Origin: Acanthaster planci
Taxonomy: Eukaryota > Echinodermata > Asteroidea > Valvatida > Acanthasteridae
Length of the DNA stretch: 64,000 nucleotides
Assembly: GCF_001949145.1 (NCBI RefSeq)
Contig: NW_019091528.1
Coordinates: forward strand, 326,425 to 390,424
Direction: 5' to 3'
Position numbers and translations under genes: made by a program. Each line of letters opens with the position of its first letter. The stretch's first letter is position 1. Below are positions 25,301 to 37,740 of the stretch, piece by piece. Under the pieces are notes generated by a model. It ran no database searches. It was not told the DNA's origin and saw only the letters and a program-made list of their open reading frames with translations.

Positions 25301-27104
25301 TCCGCGCACGTAACCTATGACTTTGAGTTTCCCACAAAAAATGTGTCGTCCGCGGGGAGAGGTCTTGTGTTTCCGCAACCAATCGAACTCGCCCATAAGC
25401 GTTTCAGGGGGACACCTGGAATTGGCACGTTCACTACATTCCTAAAACGTGCTTTAAGGGCTGAATGCGTGCTTGATTCAGCTTGGATTCCACTAGAAAA
25501 ACCCGGTCTACCATTACATGCAGAAATCGCAGCAGGAATATCACTGTCATACAATTTATCAACCTATATATACACTCATTTTAGTTTTGATTTCACATCT
25601 GCAAGTGCAGAATCTAATATCATGCAGCTGGGAATAAGCAAACTCGATTTGCTGGAGACCTCTTCCTGGACATAAAGATCCTGATTCAATTGTTGAATTG
25701 TCAAAGATACAAATATATCCTGCAAATTTCATTTGATTCGACTGGCCTCACTGTGACATCGCTGCCTTTCATCGTCTTTATCCCTTATACACTGTCTTCT
25801 CAGAGATAACTAGGGATAGCATAAAAATCAGTCTCTAGCCGGGGGCACTGCTTGCAAGACCACATTCTTTCCAGTTAACAAAAATTGTTCTTACACAGTT
25901 TGCATTCTTATAGTAACTGACAGGAATGCTTGGACAAGTCCCTCAACCCTGGAACTGTAATACAAGCAAACACCATAAACAGGTCAAAGATACGGCGATT
26001 ACAATCCAGAGAAAGTGCCACATTGGTTGCTTAGGTTTATTTTTCCCGCCAAATTGAGAACGATTTTCTTCTTTTCTTTTCTTTTTTTTTTTACTTTATC
26101 GCCTCAATCTGTTTGCGTTGAGATGACCGCCAAGATTGATTCTTCCTGAAATACTTTGCTTTGGGGGTAGTCGTGAGATTGAAAATGGCGTTTACCTTCA
26201 CTTCCAATCGACCTCTGATTGCACAAAGTGGCCAGGAATGTAAATAGGTAAAGGGCCGATTTGCCAGCGAAATCCAAACACAGTGAAGATTACAGTAATA
26301 AGATCAATTTACAACGCGTGTGCCCTTTTGTTCCGTTATTTCCCGCCAAAAGATCAAATATGCGCGGAGGTAATTTATTTCCAATCAATAAGCAAAACAA
26401 ACGAAAAGACAAAGCACAAAAACCAAAAAGATAGGCCTAAATAGGCCTGATCATTATGTTCTGGCGGTCAGCAAGTTGAATTACGGAATAAAGTAGAATA
26501 CAGATGCAAAACTTAATCACTTATCGGAGCATTCTCCCAGTGCCCAAACACAGGGTCTCTGTTGATAAAAAAAACCTCGTTTGTTAATGTCAGGGAGACC
26601 GTAAAAAGTCACTTGGTGAAACAGTGCAAAAAAATATTCAATGCGAAAGCAAGCGCTCATGTCTGCAATTTTTTTACAGATACGATGAACACATTTTTGT
26701 TCAAACTACCTTGTTCTGCAGCTCTATATATACAAAATTCGCAGTCAAAATTCTATACCCCTCAGAAGAAGGAGGTTAGATATACAGGTATTTTTAAACA
26801 GTGAAAATATAGGACAGTGGAGGCATAGCAAACATACCTGCATGACAGAGAAACGGAGAGAGAAAAATTATCTTCGCCACTGTTGAAACCGGCGACAGAA
26901 TAAGTGTCAACTAATCATTAAGCATATATGGCTACCATTAAACAAAATGCACACAGTGTGGACAGGAATGAGATACGTAGACTGCGGGTAGACTATAAAG
27001 AATATAGGATACAAAGACGACGATCGTAACCATCAGTTCCGCTTCATTTGGACAACATTCATTTTAGATTTTGTCCACTATTGCGTTACGACCCAACTCT
27101 GCAA
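19378..27104. other. long stretch with no recognised gene
   Basis: Anonymous sequence with many short frames on both strands. A GC-richer segment around 20290-20460 contains a CRE-like site (separate entry). A poly-pyrimidine run lies at about 26070-26095. No exon, RNA gene or transposon end could be supported elsewhere. Confidence 0.5.
20290..20460. promoter_or_regulatory. possible GC/CpG-richer regulatory segment
   Basis: A local island with several CpG dinucleotides in otherwise AT-rich DNA. It contains TGACGTCATGCGCA (starting near 20380), which joins a perfect CRE palindrome to a TGCGCA core, and CGGTGACGCGTCGCC downstream. Such clusters occur in metazoan promoters, but no transcription start or downstream first exon could be identified, so this is only a candidate. 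Confidence 0.2.
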
Positions 27105-27235
27105 CAGTGGCGTAACTACGGGGAGGGGGCGGGGCACGGGGGGGGGGCACATGCCACAATTATACTCAGTGCCCCCTGAAAAAAATTGTGCACCCCAGGT
27201 GCCCCCTCAGCTTTAGCACCCTAGTTACGCCACTG
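27105..27235. mobile_element. hAT-type MITE, 131 bp, perfect 8-bp target duplication
   Basis: Perfect 14-bp terminal inverted repeats, CAGTGGCGTAACTA at 27105-27118 and TAGTTACGCCACTG at 27222-27235, bracketed by identical 8-bp direct repeats CTCTGCAA at 27097-27104 and 27236-27243. The interior has G and C runs and no coding capacity. The ends, the 8-bp duplication and the small size together place it in the hAT superfamily as a non-autonomous element. The identical target duplication suggests a fairly recent insertion compared with the other copies here. Confidence 0.92.
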
Positions 27236-28293
27236 CTCTGCAATGTTGCCTGTAATTCGTGGGTGGCATCACGTAGACCTGAAATGTCTTGCTTGATTTT
27301 GAAAATGCCGAATCCGTCACTTCTTTTCCCGCAACACAGTCTGACTTTTACCGCCTACGTGCGCCCTTCGGAGATTCCTTCAAAATCATATCCTTTGAGT
27401 TGTGCATGACCGCCATTTGCCAGGTTTTTCTCATTACCGCTAGTATTACGCGTTGCACCGTGGCCGGCGTACCTACAAAAAGCTAGGGCCCCTCGAGGAA
27501 AGTGCCTTAATATTGGGAGACCGCCAAAATGCTGATCGGAATGTTCGGCAAGCGCCTAAAACCTAACTTGTGACTGGTAAAATATAAACGCCGGAACGTT
27601 TTCAGAATGCTTGTTTCGAGGACTGGAGAGAAAATGCAGCATTTCTCAAAAATCAAGGATATGGGTACGGTAATTTGAAATGACATCGTGAAATTTATTT
27701 GAATATCTGTAATTAAGACTAGGAACTATTTCTTGGGCATTAAAAAAGTCAAACTGGAACTATCTACGGCTATAGGTGAACAAGCCACAGGGTTTTTCTG
27801 CATTTTTGTAAATTATGAAATCAAGCAACTGTAAATCACCTTTGCTCTTTGCATTCCACATCTGTAGTTCGTTGGCCAGTTGCATGAGACTCACAGTGTA
27901 AACGACCAATGTCTTTATGTTAACGTCGAAGCACTGCAGTGAACGTTCAGAAATGTACAAAAATTACCAAAACTACGTGATTACAACGCCAGTTGGCATG
28001 TGGTGAGATGAGGTTAAAATGAAATGACACCATCATGACGTCATCTCAGTTCTTACCTATATTTAACACGTCCTACCGATCCCGAGGGTACCAAGTTGCA
28101 ACTTAATCGGACTTACAGTTCCTGAGATATTGGTGTTCAAATAAAACCTGCTATCCATGGTGACGAGACAGGTTGTTGGGAACCGTATTATCTAATACCA
28201 TCTACATCGTGGTATTGAGGACAGAGTTCTTTTCTGTCAAGTCAGTTGTCGCCCAAACGGGTTATTGCATAGTGACCTGTCTGTGGAACAACC

Positions 28294-28297
28294 ATGG
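28294..28297 (+). other. possible first coding exon end (ATG followed by a consensus donor)
   Basis: An ATG in a favourable context (ACAACCATGG) is followed at 28298 by GTGAGT, a consensus splice donor. If real, the first coding exon contributes one codon and one base. On its own this is weak. It is noted because the exon-like segments at 31471 and 34899 continue in phase. Confidence 0.12.
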
Positions 28298-31200
28298 GTG
28301 AGTATATGGCCTAAGGAAGCGTGTATATAGAGATTATTACATAGGGCCTACCATTATGAAACTATGTGACATCCCTCTTGGACCGCTCGAAGCCTTAGCC
28401 GCAGATTGAACTTCATGGCCACAAGATCTCAACAGGACATTGAAATCTTTGAGACCGATTGGTCGTGCGCAAGCTCCGATGATGGACAGACATCAACAGC
28501 AACAAAGTCTCCCTGGCCCTGCAGGCGAAGGCTTACCCGCTGTATCCGTTCTGTGCGTTAAATTGCGGAGTTGGTCCGCATAAGTGTAGACAGTAATAGC
28601 AGGCATTAATTCTCAGTCAGGAGTTCATTTGCTCAGTCGTCTTCCCACATGTTGAAAGCCATATCCAATAGGTTATCACTACTTCCCTTTGAAACTGTAT
28701 TGCAGTGACACTATTGGCTGTCTTTGCATGTCTTTTTCTCTTTAACTTTCAACCAACAGCGTTGAGTGAGTTTTATGCCTACCGAGTGAAAGCAGGTGCT
28801 GTCTGGCGACACTACACACCAAGGACGTAAGACTTCAAGGGCCAAGTATTCACTACAAAGTCAGTGCATTTCTTCAGGACTTAGATGCCAATGAAATGTC
28901 CGTTTCTGCGACTAACTGCAGAGAAAGACACACATCACTGACACACCATCACACTACATGTATCTACATTGGAAAATGTCTTTTGGACTTGCGCAGCTTG
29001 CAGAAAAGCTGAAAATGCTGCAACTTCGCACACTTACTGGAGCGACCTGAAGTGCACAAATTGAAAAGTTACAGAGGACCTGACGTTTTGATCCTAGTAG
29101 GAGCTCTCTCAAAGACCCTGAAAAGAATTTCGGATGTGTCTTTGAAAATGAGTCTGCTAAGGAGACGTCAGTTTCTCTTACTTTTCAGAGATATTTCTTG
29201 ACTAGATAACTTCAGGGTTCGGGAAAGGAACTCTCCTCTTTAACATCACTAAGAGTTTGTGCGTGGATGAAACGGGGGGGGTGAAGCAACAACAAAGTGA
29301 TTGACTGGTGTCGCACTTTCAAAGGCATTCTTCGCCAGAAATCCGAAGAATTGGATGCTGAACACGTGTGAGAATTTGATTGCTTTTGGACGTTGGCTGG
29401 GCGATCAACGTGATTCAATTGAAGACCTACGCTTTTAGTGCAGATTGCGGCAAAGGGCTGACTTTTCTAATTGACAAGGAAAGCCAAGCACGGCTGAACG
29501 TGAAGGTGATTGGAGTGCGAAACACGGGGACTGATGCAAGAAGGCAGTAATGAGTCAAGGTGAAGGGACGAAAGGACAGATTCAATCTCCGGAGAGTGCC
29601 GTATAAATCTTCACATACACAAGTAATTTTCCCTCGAAAGAGGCGTAGGCCTACACTCAATAGTCTATTTTACAATAACAGAGATAATAATCAGAATAAT
29701 GCTCTATGACACAAGAACACTTGACTTTTGCTTCACCGAATACCTAATGACACAACATGGAATTTCGAATGTTCCAAAACGAATTCTTTGGTTTCTAAAA
29801 GTTTTAAAGTTTCTAAAAGTTGTTTATTTGAGGAATTCATAAACTATTTCTACAAGTGAACGGAAGGATATGAATCCTCAACCTCTGAAAACTCACATAG
29901 GAGCTCTATCAACTAAATTATCCTTCCTGGAATATTCTACTTCTGTGAGAAAAATAGTTTTAAGATAATGTTACCACTCCTTTGTGGGTTCACGTCATTA
30001 TAAGGCAAATGATTCAATGGTTTGGGGGTGTTCGGTAGGCTTCTCCGTTACTTTTAAATGTCTTCTGACGTAATGGATCGATCAGTAGGATAATGAACGA
30101 CGTGGTGGAGGTTTTTATTCACAAGCTTTGAGAGAAAGATAAGTAATCTCACAAATAGAACATTCGTTGCTTATAAGTGCACCAGTCAGTTCAACCACCT
30201 CTTTGCTTCTTGGTCGAACTGCAAATAGCGCATGCACTGCGAGACTTCTTTTATCCAAAGAGTCAAAAGGCGACTTTGCATCCCATGTCATCTTCGTGTG
30301 ACACTGACGCCACATTTATCAAAGATCAAAGCCAAAAACATGCAGCGAAAATAAATACTCTAATATTAGTTGAGAAAAAAAAAGTTATCCTAAGTGCAGT
30401 AGACACACTCTTGCCCAGAAACACTCACGAGGGTGCCATGGCTCGACCTGGATCATATCATAAGAAGACGGGTCTCAGGACTCCGGGGGGCAGGTGACGG
30501 GGAAACACAACCCCTGCGATGGTCACTTCTCCACGGTGAACACAAGATGCCGACGTGGCAAACCGTGTCAGCGGGATCGTATGACGGGCCAGCGAGAAAC
30601 TAAGCCTCCTTGTTTGTTTCGCCAAGAACACTCGACACACACGGAGCCGAGAAAGCAACAGCGTCCCTGAAAGCAAAGGGAGGCTTCCCTAAGTATAGTA
30701 CTTGTCACTTCAGCCACGTTTATTGGCTTTTCTGTGTCTTGACTGGAAACTAGATATTGAAAGGGGTACATGACCGAGGTATACTGGGGGGGGATAATGG
30801 TTTGGCATTGCTCCATCGTCCTTCTTATGTCAATTTCTTTTTGACAGAAATGTATCGAAATGTCGAAGGTTAGTAATGTTCCAAATGCTTGAAGGAAAAT
30901 TGGTCAAAGAAAGTGAAACGGTACGTCTGATGAAGTTGATTTGTTGCATGAAAAATAACGGAGTTACAATTTCAGCGCGCGGAAGATGACCTGTACCTAT
31001 GCGCGGTCTCCATCAGCACAGACGGTTATCACAGAAATGCATACCTATAGCCTATTTTGTGCCTGCCTGTATACGGCTGGCAGCCTGTGTTCATTCACAG
31101 GGTTCAATTGAGCAAGCATGCGATAGTGAATTAAATAGAGTGCCAGATGCAATTACGAATAGCAAAGTTAAGAGAGGAAAACAGACTGTGACATTTTCCT

Positions 31201-31470
31201 CAGTTAACCAACTCGAAAATCAAAGACCTGGACTGAAAAATGACTCTTCTCTTTTAGGAAATGCCTTTCCGTCTTGTACCCGCACGGCACCCATCATGCA
31301 CCACACCACAGTATTTCGCTCGTCTTGCAGAGCCCGAATAGTGAAGGAAATACGTCACACGGGGTCACAGCTAATGTCGTGCGGAGCATTGTAGGTAAAT
31401 TTCTGCCAAGCGCGCGAGCTTGCTCAATGTGGCAGTTTTCAATTCGATTTTTTTTCTTTTTCTTCCTCAG

Positions 31471-31502
31471 TGCTGGAAGTATCCTCACTACACTATATAC
31501 AT
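31471..31502 (+). other. candidate 32-bp micro-exon
   Basis: A strong pyrimidine tract ending CTTCCTCAG at 31470 precedes 32 bases that are followed by GTAAGT at 31503. Joined to the ATGG at 28294-28297 the sequence is open and ends exactly on a codon boundary (MVLEVSSLHYIH). The signals are good, but exons this short occur often by chance in long introns. Confidence 0.15.
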
Positions 31503-34500
31503 GTAAGTTCATCCAGTATTGCCCAAAGACACGTGATCAGTGATACTTCGTGAGAAGATAAAATACCATGATTGTTTCAAGACCATGGTTTCAACATGAA
31601 AGTTGACACTTTTGCCTATGCCTAAGCATTGTCATTGGCTAACCATGAGATTAAAATAACGCTTCGTTAACAGGAAATGGTAACCTCGCGTTCGGAGGTC
31701 GTGCACAGTGTAGCCAATCACAAAGAGCAAAAGGGTAAAGTCTACTAATTGAAGCGCCATTGTAAACAGTGTAAAATCAGAACTGTTCAGGGCCCAATAA
31801 CATGCATACTAACATCCCTGAAATTTCTGAAACACAAATTGAATTATTGTCTGGTCCCTAATCTTTCAATTTCTTTTCAGTTTTTTGTGGGTTTATTACA
31901 TTTTTTAATTATTTCCACAAACCAAAATCATACCCCGAAAACTGCTTTTTCCGAAGTATGATTGCAGCCATTTTTCAGGTGGCAACCCTCAACTTTCTCG
32001 GGCACTTAGGACCATTTTTCAACCGTATTTTTTATCCATTCTGCTCTCGTATCAAAGCTCAAAGACCCAGGGAGTTGATCCTGGCAACGATTACACAATC
32101 TCACCATTTTGGGGGCCATACAATCTCCTTTTTCAAAAGATACTGTAGGGGCACTTTTAATGCTAATGAGCTGACCAGAAATTCCCACTTGAATGAATGG
32201 ACTGCACCCAAAAGCCATCGGCCCTTCCTGGAGCCCTGTTCGGGCGTTGGGCGATGAGTGAAACCACAGTATGCAATGACCTCCAACGCGACGAAATGCC
32301 CATCAATGTGGCGACGAGTCTGACGCTGATGCCGTGCAAATCTCCAGGTACATTTCTTCTCCCTGTGGGCATTGGCTTGCACCACATCGACAGAGAGTTG
32401 GCTGTCTTCGTGAACTTCTTGTCTTTTTGGCCTGGCTCGGCTGATGTTGTATGACAGCGGTTGATGACGTCAGAGACCGACGACAGGGCGTTGCCTGAGT
32501 TTATGCTCTAGCCCGCTCCTGGGGGGGGGGCGGGGGGCGCTGAGCTGGGTGAGAACTATCGATTACGTCCTGGTGTCTTGATAAGGGGGAAGACAGCGAT
32601 GAATGGTTGACAGAAAGCTAAAAACGTTCTGAAGTATCCGTTTGACGTGTCTGTATAGTCTTTCCTCCAGGTTACATTTATTCTGCTGTGATGTAACTTT
32701 AGGGGATTGCCCAGATTATTTATCAGTCGAGGTACATAAAAAAATAAAAGGCACACTCTATACTTGAGGCATATTAAATGGTTCCTTGAAAGGTGAATTT
32801 ATCAACCACGAAGAAGCCTTTTTAAGCATGAATATGATATTGACATTGTTGTTCACGCTTGAAGCGTTGTTATTCTTCAAGCTTCATCCAACAGAACTAC
32901 TGAAAGTCTTGTCATCGAGACAATTCGCCCTGGATTTGCCAGGTCATTCCAATCACTTGTTTTTCACACAGTCTTGGAAAAAAATCTGTCTTGCGTACAC
33001 CATCAAGCTAATTTCCGCATTTCGTTCACAGCGACTGATCCCCAATTTGATATAGGCTGTTAATCAACTCGTTTGCAGAGAGTCCCGCGTCACGTTACGG
33101 GGCGGATAGCTTGCCCACTTGTTGAAAGGGGAAATGGATTGGATTTGTCACGTGACACTTGCACTGGACATAATTGGATCAAGCTGTGGTCAAATCACTC
33201 CTAGCAAGCAAGAACAAAGAGATATACAGTCTCGTTTCAATACAGGAACACAGGCCATAAATTTGGTCCACGGGAGAGGGTACGCACACCCCGCCGGACA
33301 GAAGTTCCATCCTCAGTCATTTATCAGAAGCGCTAATCAAGTTACTGTTCGAAAAGATCCTCATCTCCAAGAATGAATGATGAAGTTAAGAAAATATATC
33401 AAAACGATGCAATATCGTGATTCCTCGGAACATGAGTTTCCAGAACACTTTGGCATTTCCCTGGCGAACGTTTTGGTTAAAATGAGCGCATCAAAGTCGG
33501 GGGTTTCCTTTGAAACTATTGCGTGCTTGTCATGTACAGTGGTCAATCTGCAGCTTTCGGTGTCAGAAACGGGTGTCTCTTATAAAAGAACCCAAAGAGA
33601 GTGCAGGGAATGTAAAAACGCGCTCTTGGGTTTCCCATCAAGTCTGGGACCTAAACCTATGGAAACTCAGGGACAGCCTGTACTTACAGCACTCTGTGCT
33701 TCAACTAATATGCAATAATGAGGTCCAGGCTGGGCCCTTGGTGACAGATGGCGAGTCAGATCTACCAGTGCGTCTTCACTCGTGACCTGTACATCACTCA
33801 AGTCCAGGATCCGACACTCTAATAAACTTTCTCCTGTGTGCCTTGTTCCAGGGTCCTGTTTTGTTTTTTTTTTAAGCGAAACGGAAGCGTTGCCGTGTGT
33901 ACACAGCGTGGAACGCCTGGCCTAACCCAAGAAAAAGTACATGTTCGCTTGTGAGCAAAGCACGCGAGATGTCAGTTAATGTACACAACGCACCGGACAT
34001 TGCGTTTTAATGAAAAGCACAACAGATATTGAGCATGGAAACCGGACGCCGTAGAAAGACTGCATACAATCAGTGTTGGTAGGCTTGCATTACAAAGTTG
34101 TGTCGATAGTGGTGAATGAGATTTGAGGGAACATTGACTAGACGGTGTTCATGATGAGATTTTGAATCTAATCTAAATTATCCTTTAAAAATGTGCTCTG
34201 TCTTCTTGAAGCCAATCAAAGCCAACACATTATAATGTAATTTAGAATCGTGGCCGTGCTATTTATGATGACATGTTTATTCAGCCTTCTTGAAAGAAAT
34301 ACAAAGTGTTCATCAATAATTTTGGTACCGTAAATATGATAACATGGATACTCTTTCCCCCCGAGGACGCAGCTGAAGAGAGCTGTGAAATTTTGGTAAT
34401 CACCGGTACCATCAGCACGAGCGATGGCACTCCCATGCTCCTTCGGACGTTGAAGGACCAGCCTGAAGACTTAATTAAGTGATGCAAAGCTGCCGTTGAA

Positions 34501-34898
34501 GGGAGGAGCAACTCCACCATCTCGAGTTAAGCCATTTTACTTTGAGAGTTCATTGGCCTTATTCACAACACAGCCATATTGAATTGAGAACGAGGTTGGC
34601 TTTTTAATTTTGGCACCTGAGAATAAGAATGAAAGCACTGAAATAAAACTAGTTCATTACAAATTAATGCCATTAATACTGATGAATGATTTTAAATTCG
34701 TGATTCATTATATCTAAATGTTTTAAGCAACATTAAAAAAAAAGTGAGGCATTGAACCCTAAATAGTCTGGCACCAACTCTTTTCACAGAGTATCTTATA
34801 ATACGATACATTCAGGGAACATGTTTAAAAATGGTTTCCTTGTGATTAAGGTAGAGTGGCTTGCGCTTGTAACAATAAAAAATTATATTTCCTCACAG

Positions 34899-35061
34899 TC
34901 GATACATCGGGGGCAGGCCATGTCGTCGAAACGCTGGAAACGACGATCAATTCCGCGCGGAGGGGTCGAGAACGATACCCAGTGTCTCTTGATTTTGCAA
35001 TGCGATGACGAGCCGAACGCCCACATCACCGATCAAACTTCAATACACTCACGAATACGAG
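34899..35061 (+). CDS. candidate internal exon, unrecognised
   Basis: An acceptor-like TTTCCTCACAG ends at 34898 and a donor-like GAG|GTATCT begins at 35062, framing 163 bp that is GC-richer than its surroundings. One frame is open through the whole exon, starting on a codon boundary and ending after one base. It gives about 54 residues with a basic patch (SSKRWKRRSIPRGG) and two Cys residues. A second frame is open only to an internal TGA. In phase it could follow the micro-exon at 31471 and precede the terminal-exon-like segment at 50386. No domain is recognised and the case rests on splice signals and composition only. Confidence 0.22.
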
Positions 35062-35587
35062 GTATCTCGTTGTATCTTATCAATCATCTGCCGTGATTTG
35101 ATTGAATTAAAGGTAAGGGTAGAAGGCATAACGATAAATATTTAGTTTCCTTTGGCGACAGAAATGAAGCTCTTGCCTGGTTGTAAAGATCACTCAACGT
35201 CAACATAATTTGAGACTACGAATCGAAGGGGGTGTGAGTTTGAAAATTACAGCGACAGCATAGGTTTACGCTTCTGCATACTGTGTTTTTGATACCTATC
35301 CCTAACCTGTCACTTATGAAGTGTGCCATTTTCACGAATAGCTACATACGTGTATACCAGTCAAAAGGAAGAGCATGCGCAGAAAGTGACTCCCAGTTAT
35401 GACGTGCATACATGCAACCAAACAAACCCCTTGAAGAGATTTGGTCAGCAAAAAGGGCGTGAGGTCTATACAAAACTTTGTTCCACTGTCCTTCGCCCTG
35501 TTAATATCAACATATTACAAAATATTACATACCATTGCAAAATGTCATATGTCATGTAATATAATAAATCCGGCAACACGTGTTTCA

Positions 35588-35611
35588 TTTGTTCAGAGCT
35601 GTCTCCTTAAA
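35588..35611 (+). repeat. 24-bp exact repeat, first copy
   Basis: A 24-bp string containing TTCAGAGCTGTCTCC is repeated exactly at 36148-36171 in the same orientation, 560 bp away. The copies bracket the interspersed repeat and the nested hAT element. Their origin is unknown. Confidence 0.7.
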
Positions 35612-35639
35612 GGGGTAGCAGCAATGAATTCTTAATAGG

Positions 35640-36110
35640 TCTACACGATTTTTCTGCAACTTTATACCTTTCTTCAGTGACTGAAAACCATTTGACTATC
35701 CTTTTTTAAATGTATTGAAAAGTGCACTTTTTACACATTCGAAATTAACCATTATTTCCTGAATACAGTGGCGGCACCAGACCTTGGTGGCTGTGGGTTC
35801 AAGTGTGGGGCAAGGCAGAATTTTCCAGGGTTATGATGCGGAGTCATCAAACGAAAAGGTTGATCGCCGTGTCATTATAGGCCTATGTGACAAATTATTT
35901 TGGGTGCAAACGTGCGTGCAAGGGGCTTTTCATTGGGTGCATTTGCACCCACATGACACCACGTAGCGCGCCGCCACTGCCTTAACAATTAAGGGCGCTT
36001 TAGTTGTGACGTCATCAACTATCATTTGCCAAAACTATTACACGACGTATAAAAATAATTTAAAAATACGGTTCACAAATGTCAGAGTTCATACAGTGTA
36101 GTTCCACCTT
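35640..36110 (+). repeat. interspersed repeat family R1, copy 1, split by a hAT MITE
   Basis: It aligns with copies at about 37430, 55840 and 61810. Shared landmarks are AAAAGTGCACTTTTTA, a segment like ATTTCCTGGACAA, and a GAGGGCGCT block followed by GTGATGTCATC. Copy 1 is interrupted at 35766-35987 by a hAT MITE plus one copy of its target duplication. Removing that segment restores colinearity with the other copies. It has no coding capacity. Limits are approximate and the class (MITE or SINE) is undetermined. Confidence 0.6.
35766..35979. mobile_element. hAT-type MITE nested in repeat R1
   Basis: A 214-bp element with 9-bp perfect terminal inverted repeats (CAGTGGCGG at 35766, CCGCCACTG ending 35979). 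It is flanked by degenerate 8-bp direct repeats, CCTGAATA at 35758-35765 and CCTTAACA at 35980-35987 (6 of 8 match). Its position inside an alignable older repeat independently fixes both ends and the size of the target duplication. It encodes no protein. Confidence 0.8.
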
Positions 36111-36147
36111 AAAAGAGGATTCGAAGTTTGACGACACGAGCCTCAGT

Positions 36148-36171
36148 TTTGTTCAGAGCTGTCTCCTTAAA
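36148..36171 (+). repeat. 24-bp exact repeat, second copy
   Basis: Identical to 35588-35611, same orientation. The flanking sequence differs on both sides. Confidence 0.7.
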
Positions 36172-37429
36172 TTCATCAACTTCGCCCCAAGCTTTAGCGT
36201 GACTTCTACTCAACAACCAATCCAAATGTTAGAGGATAAACAAAGTGTGTTCAACTTCAACTTTTACTCCTTTTCTTTCCGTTTTCAAAATGTGTCGAGG
36301 ACTTTTTGGATTTTATGCTAATCGGCGAATTTCCATATTAATGAGCAGAGTAGTGAGGTCATTTCCAGCAGAAGCTTCATTGTTTCAGTTGCGCTCCAGG
36401 ATCAGCAATTGCTCTCCAAGTCTTTGCCTCGGCCTTTTTTTTTTCTTTCAGTACATAACGATCAGTTCAATGAGCGGACTTTATGCAAAAATATATAGAT
36501 AAGTTCCAAAAAATAACGCGTAGGTCTAAAGTGGCGTAACGTCGGCACCGCCCTCATTTGTTGTTATCAGCATTGCATTGCTAGACACTATATTTTTAAA
36601 ACTTAATGGAAGGGGCCATCTTACTATCACTTATAGATTTACAGGAATTGATATTAATGCAGTGAAAAACCCACGTAAGCAGTGAAACATCCACGTAATG
36701 GGCTTTTAAACCCATTAAGATTCCCTCGTGGAGGAGGTTTGTCTCATCATCTGCCTCAACTTCAAGTAAAAGGATGCATGCACATCATAATGTTGATTTT
36801 AAGCCCCCACGAAGAAATACAATGTAGCATTGCTCGCATTTACAAAGGTACACATCAGAAAAACCCATCTCTCGCAGCCCTGGGAAATATGAATCCGGCG
36901 GAAAGATAAAAGCTGAGGAGAATTAAAGAAAATTATTAATGCACTGGCGTCAATAAATCAATATAATTTCAGAGACAAAGTGAAATCCAGATTGTGTTAC
37001 ATGTACTTTTATCTGCTTGTGGCGACAGCGATTACTGTGATAAAAGGTGTTCACTGCATTCACGATATCAGTTTCAGGAAGTGATTCTTTTTCCTTTTCT
37101 GCTTTTGTGTATATATATATTTTGTATATTTATTCTGTTTTACAAATCAAAACAAGTTGCATCGATATGAAAGTGGTTATCATGCCAGTCAATGACATCT
37201 GACGTTCCAGTTAGAGCCTTTTGGTAGGCCCTGAAAGGATTGCAGCATGCACAGTTTAGCAATAGCCAATCAAGTCAAAGAGCGGCTTTAGCTTGCTTGA
37301 TCGGACATTCTCCTCTGCAATTTCCCATAGGGATGGTCATTTCTACTGTAATACAGGTTCCAAAGCACAAATACCTAGCGATTCGGGGGCAAGCACAGTT
37401 TAAAGTGAGTGTAACATCAGTGAATTTTT
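36172..37429. other. stretch with no recognised gene
   Basis: Anonymous sequence. An acceptor-like TTTTTTCTTTCAG at 36439-36451 is followed by only a short open frame. An AT dinucleotide-rich run lies near 37109-37130. Nothing else is supported. Confidence 0.5.
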
Positions 37430-37740
37430 CGTAGACACATAATAATTCTGCAATATTTGTAGTCTTCTTCGGTGTATAAAAATGCCTTTACATTCCGTTT
37501 TGTTAAATCCATTGAATAGTGCACTTTTTAAACACTTCAAATTATCCACATTTTCCAAGAAAACTGAAGGCGCTGTCACTGTGATGTCATTCAGGGAGGA
37601 CATGATTATTTCAGTGCATAGGTGTATCTGTTCAAAGTGTGAATCCAGAACATATTTCCTGTAAACATGTCTTAGAAAGGGACTGGTGCTTGCGTATCGC
37701 CCCCTGCATAAACAATAAAGAATCAGCAAATCAAGTCCAG
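37430..37740 (+). repeat. interspersed repeat family R1, copy 2
   Basis: Uninterrupted copy. It carries the GTGCACTTTTTAAACA segment near 37519, the GAAGGCGCTGTCACTGTGATG segment near 37566 and GACATGATTATTTCAGTGCA, all in the same order as copies 3 and 4. It ends in an AT-rich stretch containing AATAAAGAATCA. It was used to delimit the nested insertion in copy 1. Confidence 0.65.

Larger units (their letters stand above)
27244..35639. other. long stretch with no recognised gene
   Basis: Anonymous sequence apart from exon-like signals at 28294, 31471 and 34899 (separate entries). The part 31958-32460 is relatively open in several frames on both strands but matches no family I recognise. Poly-G runs occur near 29274-29281 and 32521-32530. 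Confidence 0.5.

Noticed and set aside
25315-25675. Overlapping opposite-strand frames of 79 and 110 codons
   Set aside because: No family motif, no splice or polyadenylation context; the two strands mirror each other.
27188-27486. Two plus-strand frames of 65-73 codons
   Set aside because: One starts inside the 131-bp hAT element; neither has family motifs or splice context.
31958-32460. Region open in several frames on both strands
   Set aside because: Frames on both strands are open to a similar extent and none shows a domain; consistent with local base composition rather than a gene.
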